A stretch of 64,000 nucleotides of DNA from Epiperipatus broadwayi. Taxonomy: Eukaryota; Onychophora; Udeonychophora; Euonychophora; Peripatidae. A model generated the notes under the pieces. It had not been told where the DNA came from, ran no database searches, and saw nothing but the letters and a program-made list of their open reading frames with translations. Positions 26,001-41,000 of the stretch are shown piece by piece. Positions within the stretch are counted from its first letter, which is position 1, and every line of letters begins with the position of its first letter. Made by a program: the position numbers and the translations under genes. The stretch is taken from contig JAQFVV010012394.1 of NCBI GenBank assembly GCA_028023455.1, positions 22,524,900-22,588,899 of the forward strand. The letters are read 5' to 3'.

Positions 26001-29000
26001 AAAATATACTATTAGTATAATAAATTTTTAATATATGTCCCCAATGAAGAGGTAATAAAAAAACTTTATTTTCTTGTAGATGATTATATGGTTATCAATT
26101 CGCCAAGATCATTGCCACCAGCCTTCCAGCACTATTTGTAAAGTATTATTTCAAAGAAAACTTAATTTTAAATAAACAAGTACAATACAAACACTATTTA
26201 ATTTCCATTTTGCAATTAATTTACTTTAAACAAATATATATTCTGCTTATATGTAAGATGATCATGTTGGAATAAAGTATTGCTAACTGGCATTATTAAC
26301 GTTATTGGATGTTCACATAGGATTTGGGTGAGTCTGGCAATATTAATACATCCACAAGTACAGAATTATACCATTTTCTAAGTGGATAAACAAGGTCAGG
26401 TGAATATTCTTTTACAGTGCAAAAGAAGTTATTCATTCTTCCATTTTTCAGAACAGCTATCATATGTAACTGACAAAAAAAAATTATTTTGTCATAAAAT
26501 AAATCAAAATGATTCAATTGTAATCCTAAAAATAAGCACTATCTATCTAAATGGAAATTTGTGCTTTACATGCACTAATATAAATATTATTCCATATTGT
26601 TCAAAATTTATGTGTAATAAAATCTTTTATAGATCAACAAATTGAAATTAAATAAAATAATTAGTGTTACCTGACTAAAAGATAAGATTTGTGTTAAAGT
26701 CTTATAACTTGCTTTTAAATCTTATATATTTTTTATACTAATTCACATTCTCTATTAATGAAAATCATCATTGAGCAAAACAATCCATTTAAAAGATTTT
26801 GACTTCAAGATTATACAACTCAGAACTAAGCAGGATGATTTTTGAATGTTTTTTTTAAATAAATAATATGTGATAATACAGATCTTACTGCAATATGATT
26901 TATAAATATAATTATTACTTAAATATACCCATTTTTGAAAATATTGTCTTGGAGAAATATGTTCAAGATTATTACTAATTATTTTTTCAAGTAATAAATT
27001 ATTACATAACTTTTTGGCCCAGATATAAAATTTAAACTCAATTAAAGGTTAATATATCAATTATTAAATCACAACATGAATATTCTCATTTAACGCCTCC
27101 CAGTTTTTCTATTTAGACATGATATATTTGATATTATTGTTCTTATCTTCTTTTCATTTTCTTTGCATCTTCCTTCATATATTCATATACATTAAACTTT
27201 TCTATATACTCTCCTCATATACATTCCAATAATTTCTCCTTTATTTTCCTTACAGTTTCGACTGCTCTGCAATCTTCATCAGAGCTACAACATTTAAACA
27301 TAAAAGGAATAGAAAAATAATTTTAAGCCAAATCTAAATAGAGATGGTGAGGTAAAAACATTATTTTTATAGAAAAATTATTAATAATAATAAAAAGTAT
27401 ATATAAAAGAAAGTATATATGGAAATAGTTTTTAAAAAATAGGATAAGAAGTTAAGAAAATTGAAGAAATATGTAAAAAAAGAGGTTAAAACTTTTTTAA
27501 AACAAATAGTTGCAATCATAAGAAAAAAGAGTGAAAATTATATAGGAGATAAGTAGAATGAGTAAATAAAAATAAAAAGTAAAAATAAAGATAGAAATAA
27601 AAATAAAATAGAAATTATTAATAAAAGAATAAAATATGTATATAAAAATAAAATAAAGATATAGAAGAATTATAAAGAAATAAAAAGGTAATAAAAGAGA
27701 TTGGGAAATGAAAAGTGAAATAGGAATGTATAATGATATAAAAAAGATAAAAATAAAAATTGAATCGGATAAAAATAATAATAAATAAATAATAAGTATA
27801 AATTAAAAGATGTAAAGGTAAAATTGGACGTAATTATGAATAATAATGTAAAAAATATTTATGTAAATAAAATAATGGTTATACAATTATATGTTTAAAT
27901 GTTGTAGCTCTGATAAAGACTGCAGGACAGTTGAAACTGTAAGGAAAATAAAGGAGAAATTATAATAAAAAGTGCATTGGAGTAAAATTGGACGTAATTA
28001 TGAATAATAATGTAAAAAATATTTATGTAAATAAAATAATGGTTATACAATTATATGTTTAAATGTTGTAGCTCTGATAAAGACTGCAGGACAGTTGAAA
28101 CTGTAAGGAAAATAAAGGAGAAATTATAATAAAAAGTGCATTGGAGTGTACATAAGGAGAGTATATAGAAAAGTTTAATATAATTGATATACAATAAAAT
28201 CTTACTAAACGTATACATAAAGCCATGCGAAAACGGCAACTGAACACCAAGTCATTATATATATATTTTAAGAAGGTATACAATTTGTAAGTTTTATTGT
28301 ATAGTGGAATAATAGATATCTGTACTTTGGCTTTATCGTAAACCTATATAATATTAAATTATTATTCTAATAAAAAAAAATTGTTGAATACAATGATTAA
28401 AAAGAGAGATTAAATAAATGAAGATTAAGGTGTGTAAACAAATGTTTTGTTTCCTCAAAATTAATAAATTATATTTTTATATTTTAAGCAAAAGTAAACT
28501 TTTTCTTAAAAAATATAGTTCTTTTTTCATTTATTTTATAACATTATTAAATATTATATAAATTTAAACATAGTTTATTTACTGTGTAATATTTAAGCAT
28601 TATATAGTTTTTTATTTCACTGAAACAAAAACAAAAATATTATATAGAAGAAAAAAAAAATCTATACAAACAGAAAAATGTAATACAATGTAAATTCAGT
28701 TAGCAATAAATTTAATATAAAACAGAAGAATTTAACATAATTAATGTAAGGAACAAGCATATGTATAAATGTGCATTTATACATATTCCAAAAAAATATA
28801 GTTTATATCTTTTGATATTAAAAGCATAATTTCATCTTTGAAATAACAATATACTGTCTAATATTGAAATAGAAAGAACTTTAAATTTACATTTAGAAAG
28901 TATCTTTGAGAGCACAACTCAGCTACTGAAATATCAATATCATAACTATTTTTCATTTTTTGTGCAGAATGGCCAATTGTTTATAAATAAGCTTAGTTAG

Positions 29001-32000
29001 TTACTATCTAATAGATTCAATCACACTCAAATGTTCACAGAAGAAGATAAGACAACAATATGCAGCATAATTTCTCAATATTTATTGAAATCACACCGTA
29101 TTGTGAAATTTTAAATAAAATAATATATTATTTTTGAAAAAACTTACTTAAAATCCAGTGAATATAATCATATTAAAATATTAAGGGATGAAGATAATTA
29201 ATCACTGCAATCAACATTACCTGTTCTACACTATCTAAGTTTTTAGGTGCAATTTGTATTTTATCTACAAGTCTCTCACAATCAGATAACTGGCAATTGA
29301 CATGAATACAATCACGTAATAATTATTTACGTATGAAGGTGAAGTTACATTTCACATTTTCTTGATGAATGGAGGTAAAAAAAACTTAACTTCAATTAAT
29401 TTTATTAGCTTCATATTCAAAAGTACTCTATCTGCAACTTAATTTAACTGATGACAAGAATAATGGAGTTTATATAATCGAATAACTGAAACACAGACTT
29501 ATTATATATACACCTGTCTATATATGTAATATATAGGGTATATGCGCACAGACTTCCACTCAACCTACCACTCTCCAGTCTAATTAATAACACTTATACA
29601 TTCAAGCACATATATTACATATAATCGAATAGTTTATTGCTCAGGAGATCAAATAACTTTCAAGAAGCCAAAGTGATAAAATTGAAATCACGTTTCAAGG
29701 ATCTTTAGTTCTTCAATCTGCCATTATATTGCTGAATCAATCTATGTAGGATAAGTGATAGCAATGAAAGAAACTACAAATTAATTTTCTATGAACAACA
29801 ACTTTCACTATTTATTTTTATTTTTAAATTTATAAGCAATAAACATGATCCCTTATAATTATCAACTATAGTATACTAGTAATTATGTAGATCCAATTGT
29901 TTGTTTAATTTGTTCCATGCCTTAACTTTAACAAAAACTACTGAACATTTTTTATCACTTTAAAGTAAGTTGATGTTTCAAATCTTAAATATTATTTATT
30001 TGAAACATACATTTTAACAGCACAATGTTTTACTATGTAGTGTTCAAATATTCTTTTAATGTAAAGATTAATTAGGAGATAATGCTTTCTTAAAAATCAT
30101 TTATTGGTAGAAATCAAATATTCTAGATCATTAATTGTTTCATAATTAATAGTCTTGCCATCATTTTTCAAGTGTATAGCAATGTGTGATCAATATGTTA
30201 TTTGCATTAAGTAAATGCAGTCACATTAATTCTCTGAAACAATAGTTTCTACCTGAAAATCTAAATGAAGCAAACCAGGTTCAAAATGTTGTGAATATTT
30301 AATTTATCCTGGACATGAAAATAAAATACTGATCACATTATATTTTGGAGTAAGAGATCACTCTCAAAAGTTCAAAATAGTAAGAATAATAAGAATTAAC
30401 TTGATGGTTATTTTGATTACAAAATAATATTTTGTGTTTGTGTTCAAAGCTCACTATGAGAAATGCTGTGTGCCACTATACTTCAGACTTTATTCCCATA
30501 CCATACTTTTATTCTATTATTAGCATTAATCTAACATTCCTACAGTTTTCAATATTAATAACTGATATTAGTAGAAAACTAAATCAAATAAATTAATAAT
30601 AATCAATTTTAGAAAGGTCCACATGTTCGTTCAATCTCCATACATACATCAAGTTATTATTTTTGTGCTTCTTATTCACATATAAACATCTTCACATTCT
30701 TCACGACCTGCTTATAAGATAAGCATACTGATTTTATTAAATTCTTTGCAATCAAATTTATCCCATTATATACTAACAATGTATGCTAAATATATATATA
30801 TATATATAAGATGGATCAACTAATCAAAGACATAATGCTTAACTACTTTACTGATTTCACAGATATTGTTATGGCTCAACTTCTATCAGGCTCAGTAAAA
30901 TTTTAATATGCCCAACCGAATATTATTAATCAAAATCTTTACACATAAATATACTTTTAAAACTAATAAATTGGAATACAGTCTAGCTAGATAATTATTA
31001 TGTCCAAAATAACAGGAGGGAAAATCCCTAATAAAATTAGTATTAATATTCTAAATCCATTATTGCAGGCACCTTCATCAAACGATCACCCACTGAGATG
31101 TTTCAAAATAATAGTAATTAGCAAAAAACTCACAAGCTCATGCTGATAAAACATTTTAAGATATATAATTATTATTGTAGAGGATTAACAACGACAAAGT
31201 AAATTACCTGAATATGATGAGGACGAAACAGAAATTGACGATTAAGATTGGACTTCTCTATTAAATCATTATCGGTGATGGTAACCTTAAAAATATTTCC
31301 ATAAAATTTGTAAGTAACTCTGACAACATTATATTAGAAAGCTAGAATATCAATTTAAAATTAAGTAATAATAATAACTCTTTTGAAAAAAATTAATTAC
31401 ATTTTTAAGGAACATTTAAGATTTAATTATAAACCGGTTGGAAAAATTTAATTTCAATGTTACAAAATTGGTACAATTATCTACCTTCAAGCCTAATGTG
31501 AATTATGTGATCAAATCAACACATGTATTTTGATTTAGAAACAAAATGTTAAATTTATAATAATATATATTTAAAGTTGTAATTATAAATTTTATTAAAC
31601 GCCCATTATTATATTGTAATAATTTACTAAGGCTGTAACCTTAGAAATAAGCGTCTGAAAAATACGAAGGTAGGGACCTCTATAGGTCTTAAAACACAAG
31701 CTTACGCTATGAAGAATCTCTTTTCTTCATAGCGTAAGCTTGTGTTTTAAGACCTATAGAGGTCCCTACCTTCGTATTTTTCAGACGCTTATTTCTAAGG
31801 TTACAGCCTTAGTAAATTATTAAATAATATATATTGTAACGCTAATGAGATATATGTTATAAAATTCACATATATCTGCGTTACATATTTAAAAAAAAAA
31901 ACGATCCAATTTATTAAGAAAGAAAAGACTAGTTAAAAAAAAATTATTTAAGTAAGTTTTAAAACATAAGAAAATAAAAAGATTTTGTTATATTGTGTTT

Positions 32001-35000
32001 TAAACTATTTCAAAACTTACTCTCCTTTTCATAAATACAAAAAATAAGTTAAAAGAATAAAAATACACCTTAGTGAAAAAATTGAAAATAAAAAAATTAA
32101 TTAAGATTTCTGATTGTTAATAAAATCGAAACCAATAAATGTAACAATTAAAAACTATGTAAACCATCTCTTCAGTATAAAAGCAAGAGATAGTAGGTTA
32201 ATCTAGAAAAAAATTAGAATAAGGAAAAATGTAAAAATCAATTAGATAAAGAAAATTTAAAATTTAATTAAAAAAAAAAAATTAAAGTATGATAAAAACT
32301 AAAGTAATGATAAGGAAAAGAACAACGGGAGAATAGATATAAAAGTGTGAGTATCTATTGTTATTCATTTCTCTCTTGAGTCTGTAAGTCATTCCGGTCT
32401 TTATTTTGTGATAGTTATTCCAGTCTTCATGCTGTTACATTATTTATTGCTCCAGAGATTCAGAAATCTAAGAACAGAATAGAGCCAGTCATTACTGCTA
32501 TGGAAGATATTATTGCAGAAGCAACAGAACTAGCAAAATGCATTGCTAGGTCGCCTTAGAAGTGTTCGACTGGGCTTCTGGCCCCAAAGTCCTCTGCTAA
32601 AATCAACCATCCATACCTGGGACTAATGCCCAGAACCAATGCTTAAGTCATGAAATAGAAGCTGCCGCTACTCAGTCTCTTTCCTATTCTCAAGCCAAAA
32701 AATGAAAGACAAGCCCCGAAACCATCGATGGAGACCAAAAAGCCAATCAGTTGGAAAGTAACACTAATGTAAGCCAAAACCAAATGAACTGTGTCATCTA
32801 ATATCACGAAAACCTAGGTAAATATATTTTCCATAATAATTGTCTATAGACACTTTATTTTTAAATGAAATGAACTTTAACAAAGAACTATTATAAAATG
32901 TAACCTGATTAATCATTTATTTTGTTTTTATATAAATTTTCATATTTTTATATTATATTAGCTATATCTGTGCATGAATAAATGATGTTTGCTTAATTGT
33001 TATTTGGTCTTTTCTCTCTCTCTCTCTCTCGTCACTATTTATTTATTTAAAGATATAAATGTTTATATATGTTAGGTTAATCTGTCCCCTGATTAAGACT
33101 AGGAGCTAACTTGGGATTGTATTCCTGTCATCCAAGCATGCCGGCTATATAACGTATGGTCGGCTAGCATCTGAATTTGATCCTCAAAACAAATAAAATG
33201 CTTTGGATGGCAGGTTTTATTCCAGCAGTCAAGGTGGGCCATGGTCAGGAAATGTAATCATGTTATGCTTCGTATATCCCGAACTGACATGGATATCATT
33301 GATGGCTATACTATCAATGATATTTCCCCCACTGCTTGAAGTGCCGGTCCATTCCCATAGTATCGAAAATATAAAATACTAATGTATCAAGTGCTGCCAA
33401 AGTGTGGTTAAAACTTGCCCAAAAAGTTATTCCAAAAGTTATGTTAAAAGGTATTTAAACCTAGCAATAAGGCTAACTCGGAGAGATCCGGTTCAATATA
33501 TATATGGATGCGCATAGCCACACCCACATTAGGGTAAATCCACTGAAGACATGAAATTTTATCAATACCTTTTGAACACAAAATATACACACAGAAATAT
33601 TACTTTTTAAAAAAATCTTGATATGCTATTTATTATACAAAAAAATGGATTAATAGGTAACACTTTGGAATTTATTATTATTATAATTTTAAAAATAAAA
33701 ACGATCTTAAAACGAATTTAACATAAAGGCAAAACTCAGAAGTTGGTCTGAGATAGAGATTTAAATCTAATAACATTTAATAATCACTCATTACTCAAGC
33801 TTATTATAGATGGTCCTGGAATAAAGAATTACTCTTGTTTTATCATATATTGTGTAAACTAGGGAGACAAGTGATTTATTATTACTAAACGTGAATATAA
33901 TTTATTCCATACAATATAAAGATACTTTGATGCAATGAAATGTCTATACAACAAAAAAGTTAGAAACTTACAAAAATATATAATTATACAAAAAGTAGTT
34001 TACTCATATAAAAAAAATTTATTCTTATAATAAAATTGAAAAATATACAAAAAGAAAACAATGAAGTCAATGAATTTGTATTGGGCAAATATTTGACAAT
34101 GTACAATGAAAATATGTAAGGTGATCTCTTTCTGTTAACGTTCTTACAAACCAAATATTACTGTTGACATTTTGTAAGCAATAATATGATTTTATCCTGC
34201 TTATTTAATAATTTTATACATTACTTTTGTAGTTTTTGGCTCTTTAAAAGCATGATAACTATTACAGACTGTTTAAAATTTTTTATACAAGCCTGTCATT
34301 GTATAATAGTAATCAAACTAGCTTTTATTTGTAAATTTTTTGTATATATTCACTGTTTTTTGTATGAATTAATCATTTTTTATATAAATCCCTTTTTTGC
34401 AAGAATTAATTTATTTATTATTTTTTTGTTGTAGGCATAAAATATCAGCCTTTCTAAAGTATTACATAAACAATTCAAAATTTACTATTTCAAAATTTCC
34501 ATCTCCATCATCTCCACAAGTCTTATTGTTTTTAAAAAATATTGAAGATCAGTTTTATTCTATAACAAAGTGAATGTATGGAAAGTTGTTTGTAACTTAG
34601 TTTGTTTAAAATATTTTCTAAAAAAACAGAGGAAGAAGACTGCATATTTGATAAAAGTTGAATTCTATCTTGCTTTCACACACAAAAAATATGGAATTAC
34701 AAGGTAAATAGTCAGTGAAAATGTTCCAAATATAGTACAAGTATCAACATCCGTACACAGCGCTGGCTGGAGCTGGTGCTAATGAAAAACACTGAAATAT
34801 AACGTTACCTAGCCATGATCTTTTAACAAGTAACTGACCCTTTTTAAGAAGCAGAGCGACAAGAACAAAGTTGTGACCTTTTTTAAAAAGTGATTTTTAA
34901 GTCAATGACTGATCTTTTTTAAGAACTAAATCCAAAATATCTTTAAAACAAGTATATGTGTTTGCTTTTTCTTTTTTTGGCTTTTTTAATAATGAAAAAT

Positions 35001-38000
35001 ATGGTGGCAACGTTTTTAAAAAATAAAATAAATGTATTCTTCTTTAATAACGACAATAACAAAGTCATTATTTAGAAACCTTTTTTCATCTTTTAAAAAA
35101 TATTTAAGAAGTTATTTTAAGAACTAACTACCTTTAAAATAAGTCAATGACTGATCTTTTTAAAGAATTAAATCCAAAATATCTTTCAAATAAGTAGATG
35201 CGTTTTTAATTTTTTTGCTGATTTTAAGAATGAAAAATGCAGCCACCACTGTGTTTTTAAAAAATAAATAAATGTATTCTTTTTTAATAACGACAAGAAC
35301 AAAGTCATTATTTAGGACCTTTTAAATATTTTATTCTAGAAAATATCTTTACAAAATCAATTTCTTTTCTTGTTATAAGAAAAAAAAGAATGCAATTTAA
35401 GAAAACAGATGAAGAACAAAATATGCAAATGACATAATATTCTATATCATTAAAAGACAGTGAAGTGATAATGGCATGTAAATCACTAAACAACAGAAAG
35501 ACCCCTAACCTTCTTGAAATTTCATTTGAATACATTAAAAAAAAAATTAAAAAGATGTTTGAACACTTGATTGAGTTATTCCAAGACTATATTAATATAG
35601 ATGAAATCCCCATTGAATGGAAAATATCTCGTATTACAACAATTCATAAAAAAGGGGAGAAACGACTGTTGTGAAAACTATAGAAGTGGTTACTAATTCA
35701 TGAATCAGATATATAAATTCTAAAAAAAGAATTGAATATGAATGTAGGATTATGGAAGAAAAGGAACAGGCAAGTTTTAAAAAAGGATAAACCAGTGTGA
35801 TTCAGATAAGAGAAAAAAATATGGCATGAATTTAAGAAATACATCTTTTGGATACAGATATTTAAAAGGCATATGATAATATAGCATTGAAATTAATTAA
35901 CATAAGTATAGTTTTTATTAAAATAGTTATGGCATAAGTTGCATAACCATATACACACAAAAATAAAAATATAAATTTGGATGCTAACAAGATAATCATG
36001 GAACATCACATGATCACCATTTATGCTTGCTCAATCTGTTGGCTTGCAGAGTTTTGCCTATAATCATAGAACTTAAATAAAGATTTGACCTATCACTTAT
36101 ACTAGTTAAAATATATTTAGAACAACTCCTTAAAATATAAAAAAAAAAAAAATAGGAGAAAATAGAAATTCCTTAGCTCAGGATCATGATCTATTTAAAT
36201 CATATGACTAAAATGTTAAAATGAATATAGAAAATAGTCTAGAAATAATTATAACAATAATAAAAAAGTTGTATACTGGTGGACCACGATAAGATATAAT
36301 ACTAGAAAGATAAATATCAGATTAAAAAATGTGAGAAATATATATATCTAGGCATGAATAGCACACAAAGCAGAACAATAGATGCAATTATAAGAGAAAA
36401 AATATGTACTGGGTAGGAAAGTTATGGCAATGATAAAGATTAGATTTTATGAGAATAAAATGCATTAAAAAAAACTAAAATATGATACAGAAATAAGATT
36501 TGAAGGAAAGATCAGAAAACATCACATGATCACCATTTCTTATGCTTGCACATAGCTGTTATTAAAACAGGCAAAACTCTCCATACAGTAGTGCCACTCA
36601 GTGCCAGCCAGAGTAATCAATGGATGCCAGAAGGCTTGTGCATAAATTGATGGTTATACAAATAGATTACTAGTAAAGATCTGCAAAAATGTCAATGAGA
36701 GAACAGAATAAGCAATAAAAAAAATTTGAAAAATAACAAACACTGAACAATATTATAATAAATGAAATCAGATCAGGGCAGCAGGCAATTGGAATGAATA
36801 AATATGTGTAGAAGGAATGCTAAGTTGGAAAAAAGGAATATATAAATATGAAAAAGAAATATGTGGAACAATTTATTGAAGCAATCCCTCTGTAATCAAA
36901 GTGAGCTTCATGTTTTCCTTCCTACAAACTAACCATTTACAAGGGTTCAAACCCAGAAATTATATTTAATGTACTAACCTTGCCATCACCTACTACGTGG
37001 CAACTTATATATATATTTAAAATATGTGAAAACTTTACTATATAATAAATATTTTATAATTTTGAATATTGTGTGAATATTATTTGAATATTGTCTGTAA
37101 AGTTTATCATTTTTGTAAAAATGATTTGCATTTAATTTCATTTTGTAAGAAAATAAAAGATATAAAAACAAGATGGCAGGTTCAAATCAACCCATTGTGA
37201 AGTTTCCTTCACTAATTGAATATATTAAATGCTTGATTTTCATTAATCAAAAGATTGTCCTATCATAGTTTTTACTTTTAAATAATTTAATTAAAAGTTT
37301 TGCTAATGAAAGTGATTTGAACCTTATCTTCTTATATCTTACTTTTAATTAAAATGGACTGTAATTTGCTCAGGAATTTAGTAACTGTCTCATCTGCCTC
37401 TGGACAAATGAACCAAAGCATTTCTGTAATAGCTTGGGTGGTATAAATAGAATAATTAGAGATAAGGGAGTCTCTTAGTCTGACAGTCTTGATCTTAGAA
37501 TCTTAGTCTGACAGTCTTACAGCATTTGCTTTTACTCTCTTTTTGCTCTTAGTTTTTAGAATGTCTATTGAATAGATACACCGAACGATCTTTCCCTGTG
37601 CCTCTCGGGGCTGCCACGAAAGTCCTGCCATGGAAGAAGGCTGACAGGGATGAAGAAGCGGTAGTGACCAAGATTGCTGACCACCAAGCTGATTCCTGCA
37701 ATGGAAGTTCCAAGAATAAACCAGTTAACCATTCACCCCAAGTATGCCGAGGTAACAGTCCAATAGCTATTTAAAGTTGTCTATGCTCGCCTGTAAATAC
37801 TAATTGTTTTCTTTTATAATTATATATAAACTCTACCTGTAAAAACCTCTCTATAATCCTACCAAACATATATATGTAAATGCTTACATCTATTTAAGTT
37901 TAAATCTTACATTTTATTTAGTGCGGAAAATTTTATTATTATAATTATTTGCTTTTTATTTTATATGTAATTTATATGCCAAATCAATCCAACTCTGCGA

Positions 38001-41000
38001 GCCACTATTTTAGATTAGTCTTTTAAATCCTCAGCACTTTAGGAATATTTTAATTACTTTAAATTATTTGTTTTAAAGCCATTGCTCGCTGGGTTGAGAA
38101 ATAGTTAAATATTTCTGTTTATAGGCAGATTATTATTATAATACTGCCATGAGTATATATTTATTGATTATAAATTTAATGTTATTCAAGAATGCTATTG
38201 CTTAAATTCCAGTAAAGATATTTTAAATAATAATGACAGTTATTTTTTTAATGTAATAATCATTTATATGTAGCGCCTTGAACATTATAGTTTAAATAAT
38301 GCTTATTGATCCCAAATGCATGTGGGCCCCGTTTAATGAAGGTAAATGTAATCGTATATCCTTAAGACATTCATCTAATTTTATATTTCAATTATTTAAT
38401 CTGGTTTAGTATATAAATCATGCCGTAATTTTATATTTAGGCCATTAGTTATTTTGACATCATATAAGGACGCAACATAGTTTCATAGCATTGCCAGCAT
38501 AGGTCAGCCAGTGTCACTAATTGCTTTATTATAACTCGAGGATCATCAGGAAAACTCCAAATCCTCCATTTCTCTTTCGTACATGTTTTAGCTGGCATTG
38601 GAAGTACCCTAGGACACCTTCGGAAAGAGTAGCGGAAGCTCTGCACTGATACCCTAAACGGACAATTGCATCTCCCTACCTTCCTTTTTCTCCAGGTATG
38701 GCCCATCACAAGAACGGGCATATCATTTCTCTTTTTCCCATTTAAATGATGAAGCATCTCTCGGCCAAAATGGACAGAATCTTATATCCTGTTGCCTCAT
38801 GCTCGCACCGCCATTCATTATAGTATTTTAAAATCATGCCTAAAACTAATCTGTAAGCCATAAAGCTGTGATATAACTAGACCTTTTTGTTATTTATTAA
38901 TATATTGATATTTAGAATGTCACGAAAAGCTTGCATTAAGCTATTTCCCTTCGATGAGCGACTCCCACATGTGTAAATGAATTTTCCTTATTATATTTTA
39001 ATTCAAGAATTAAAATATAACATTTGTTATATTGACGTTTGTTTGATAACTTTATTGTTCAATAATTAATAAATATAACGGATGTCAGAGACCAATTTAC
39101 CTAGCATCACAGTTATATAAATGTAGATTTCTTGTGTGATCGAAATAGCATCGATCACTGTTTGTTAAATGCATTATGTTAATTTATTCAAACACTAAAG
39201 TGTCTCTCTTGTGAACTCTTTTGTTTAGGTCATTATTTAACCAAAATAGCGTTTCTCTTCCTAAACCAATTATGTAACTTTGTCTTTTTAAACATTGGCA
39301 TATAAATAAACCGCACTATATATGTATAAGCTGGACATTCCATAATAATCACAGATGTAAGCATAAAAAATTTACGTTTAGAACAAATTGTTTTTTTTTA
39401 ATAATATTAAATTAAAGTATCTTTTAATCCTATCCAGAGTTCAAATTTTTATTTTGGTTAGTTTTTTAAATATAAAAGGGTTTTATATAATTATGTATGA
39501 GAATCATAACCAAACTGTGGAATTACAAGATTGGTTTTAATAAATAATTGTGTGGTTGCTGCTTGAGAAGTCATGATATTGAAATACCTGGTGGCAGACT
39601 GAGCACTTAACAATTAAAATTCAATTAGACTGAAGTTTTTTCTCTTTTTATATTACTCAATTGAAAAACTGTCTTGGAACTTCTGGTTCTTAATCTGGTA
39701 CTCTTACCACTGTGTTAAATAAGTTAAAATGCTGACTTATCCCGTAAACTAAACCTTCAAAGAAAACTTAGGAATAAACTCATTACTACTTTTTTTGGCA
39801 AGAGCAAACTTCATAAAGAACGATAGTAGCAAGCTTGACAACAAAGCCACTGCCATAAACATTCACAAGGACTCTCTTGCAAATATATTTTGCAGCAAAT
39901 TGTTTATTTGGTCCCTTTTCAACAAATGAATAACTAGCAGATTTCTTTTAAGAAGCTACATTTCATATTAAGATATAGAGAAGGCATTTCTTCTTTTTCT
40001 GACATCACACCATCTATTAAAAGTAAAAGTAATTAGTGGTTACCAGATGATAAATCTTCTCTCCAGATTAGTTTCTGGCTTTGCCTTTATCAATGAGAAC
40101 TTGGGATTCAAAGCTGGAACCAAAGCAATTACACATGCAACAACTATTAAGTCTGTTTTTACTGCCAATCTAATAGTCTGATTCAAAAACTCTAAATGAC
40201 ATCTTCTTGTGGGACTATTAATATAAATAATAATAATCACTTTCCATATTCACTTAATACATGCAATCTATTATTTTCAAATATAAACAAACCATTTTGA
40301 TTGTTCATCATTTTCTTCAGAACTTGTATTAAATTAAGCAAAAAATGTTTAACATAATTAACAAATTGCATACATTAAGTGCATACGGAGAGCAATTATT
40401 ATTTTATTTATTATAATATAATGGATATAAAAAGAAAGAAGACAAGATAGATTGTTTTAACACCATTATTAAAATAAATGTTAAAGATAGCAATATATTA
40501 AATATTATCTAGTACTATTTACTAATTTGTAGGAACTTTCAATTCTAAAAAAATATTAAAAATTAGTATTCATTCATTTATAGTTAAAATCTTCAAAGCG
40601 CATGTGCAACAGCATAATACTGTGTTAAATATTACAGTTTACAAACATCGCGCTATAAAAATGATTTATTTACATACATTTAATATCAAATAAGAAGAAT
40701 GACGTATCGTAAATTCTAGTAAATTTCATTAACGTCTTTCATTCAAGCATGTAATAGTAATTTAAAGTGATTATTTAATATATTCACGCTTTCACTTTTA
40801 AACATTTAAGATTCGCCCATACAAAAGCGTTTGGGTTCGAAAAGATAGATGGCCATTCTATCTTTTCCAAAGACTTTATCATGTGGTTGAGTGTTAGTAT
40901 TCATTCATTTATAGTTAAAATCTTCAAAGCGCATGTGCAACAGCGTAATGCTGTGTTAAATATTAGTTTACAAATATCGCGCTATAAAAAAATGATTTAT

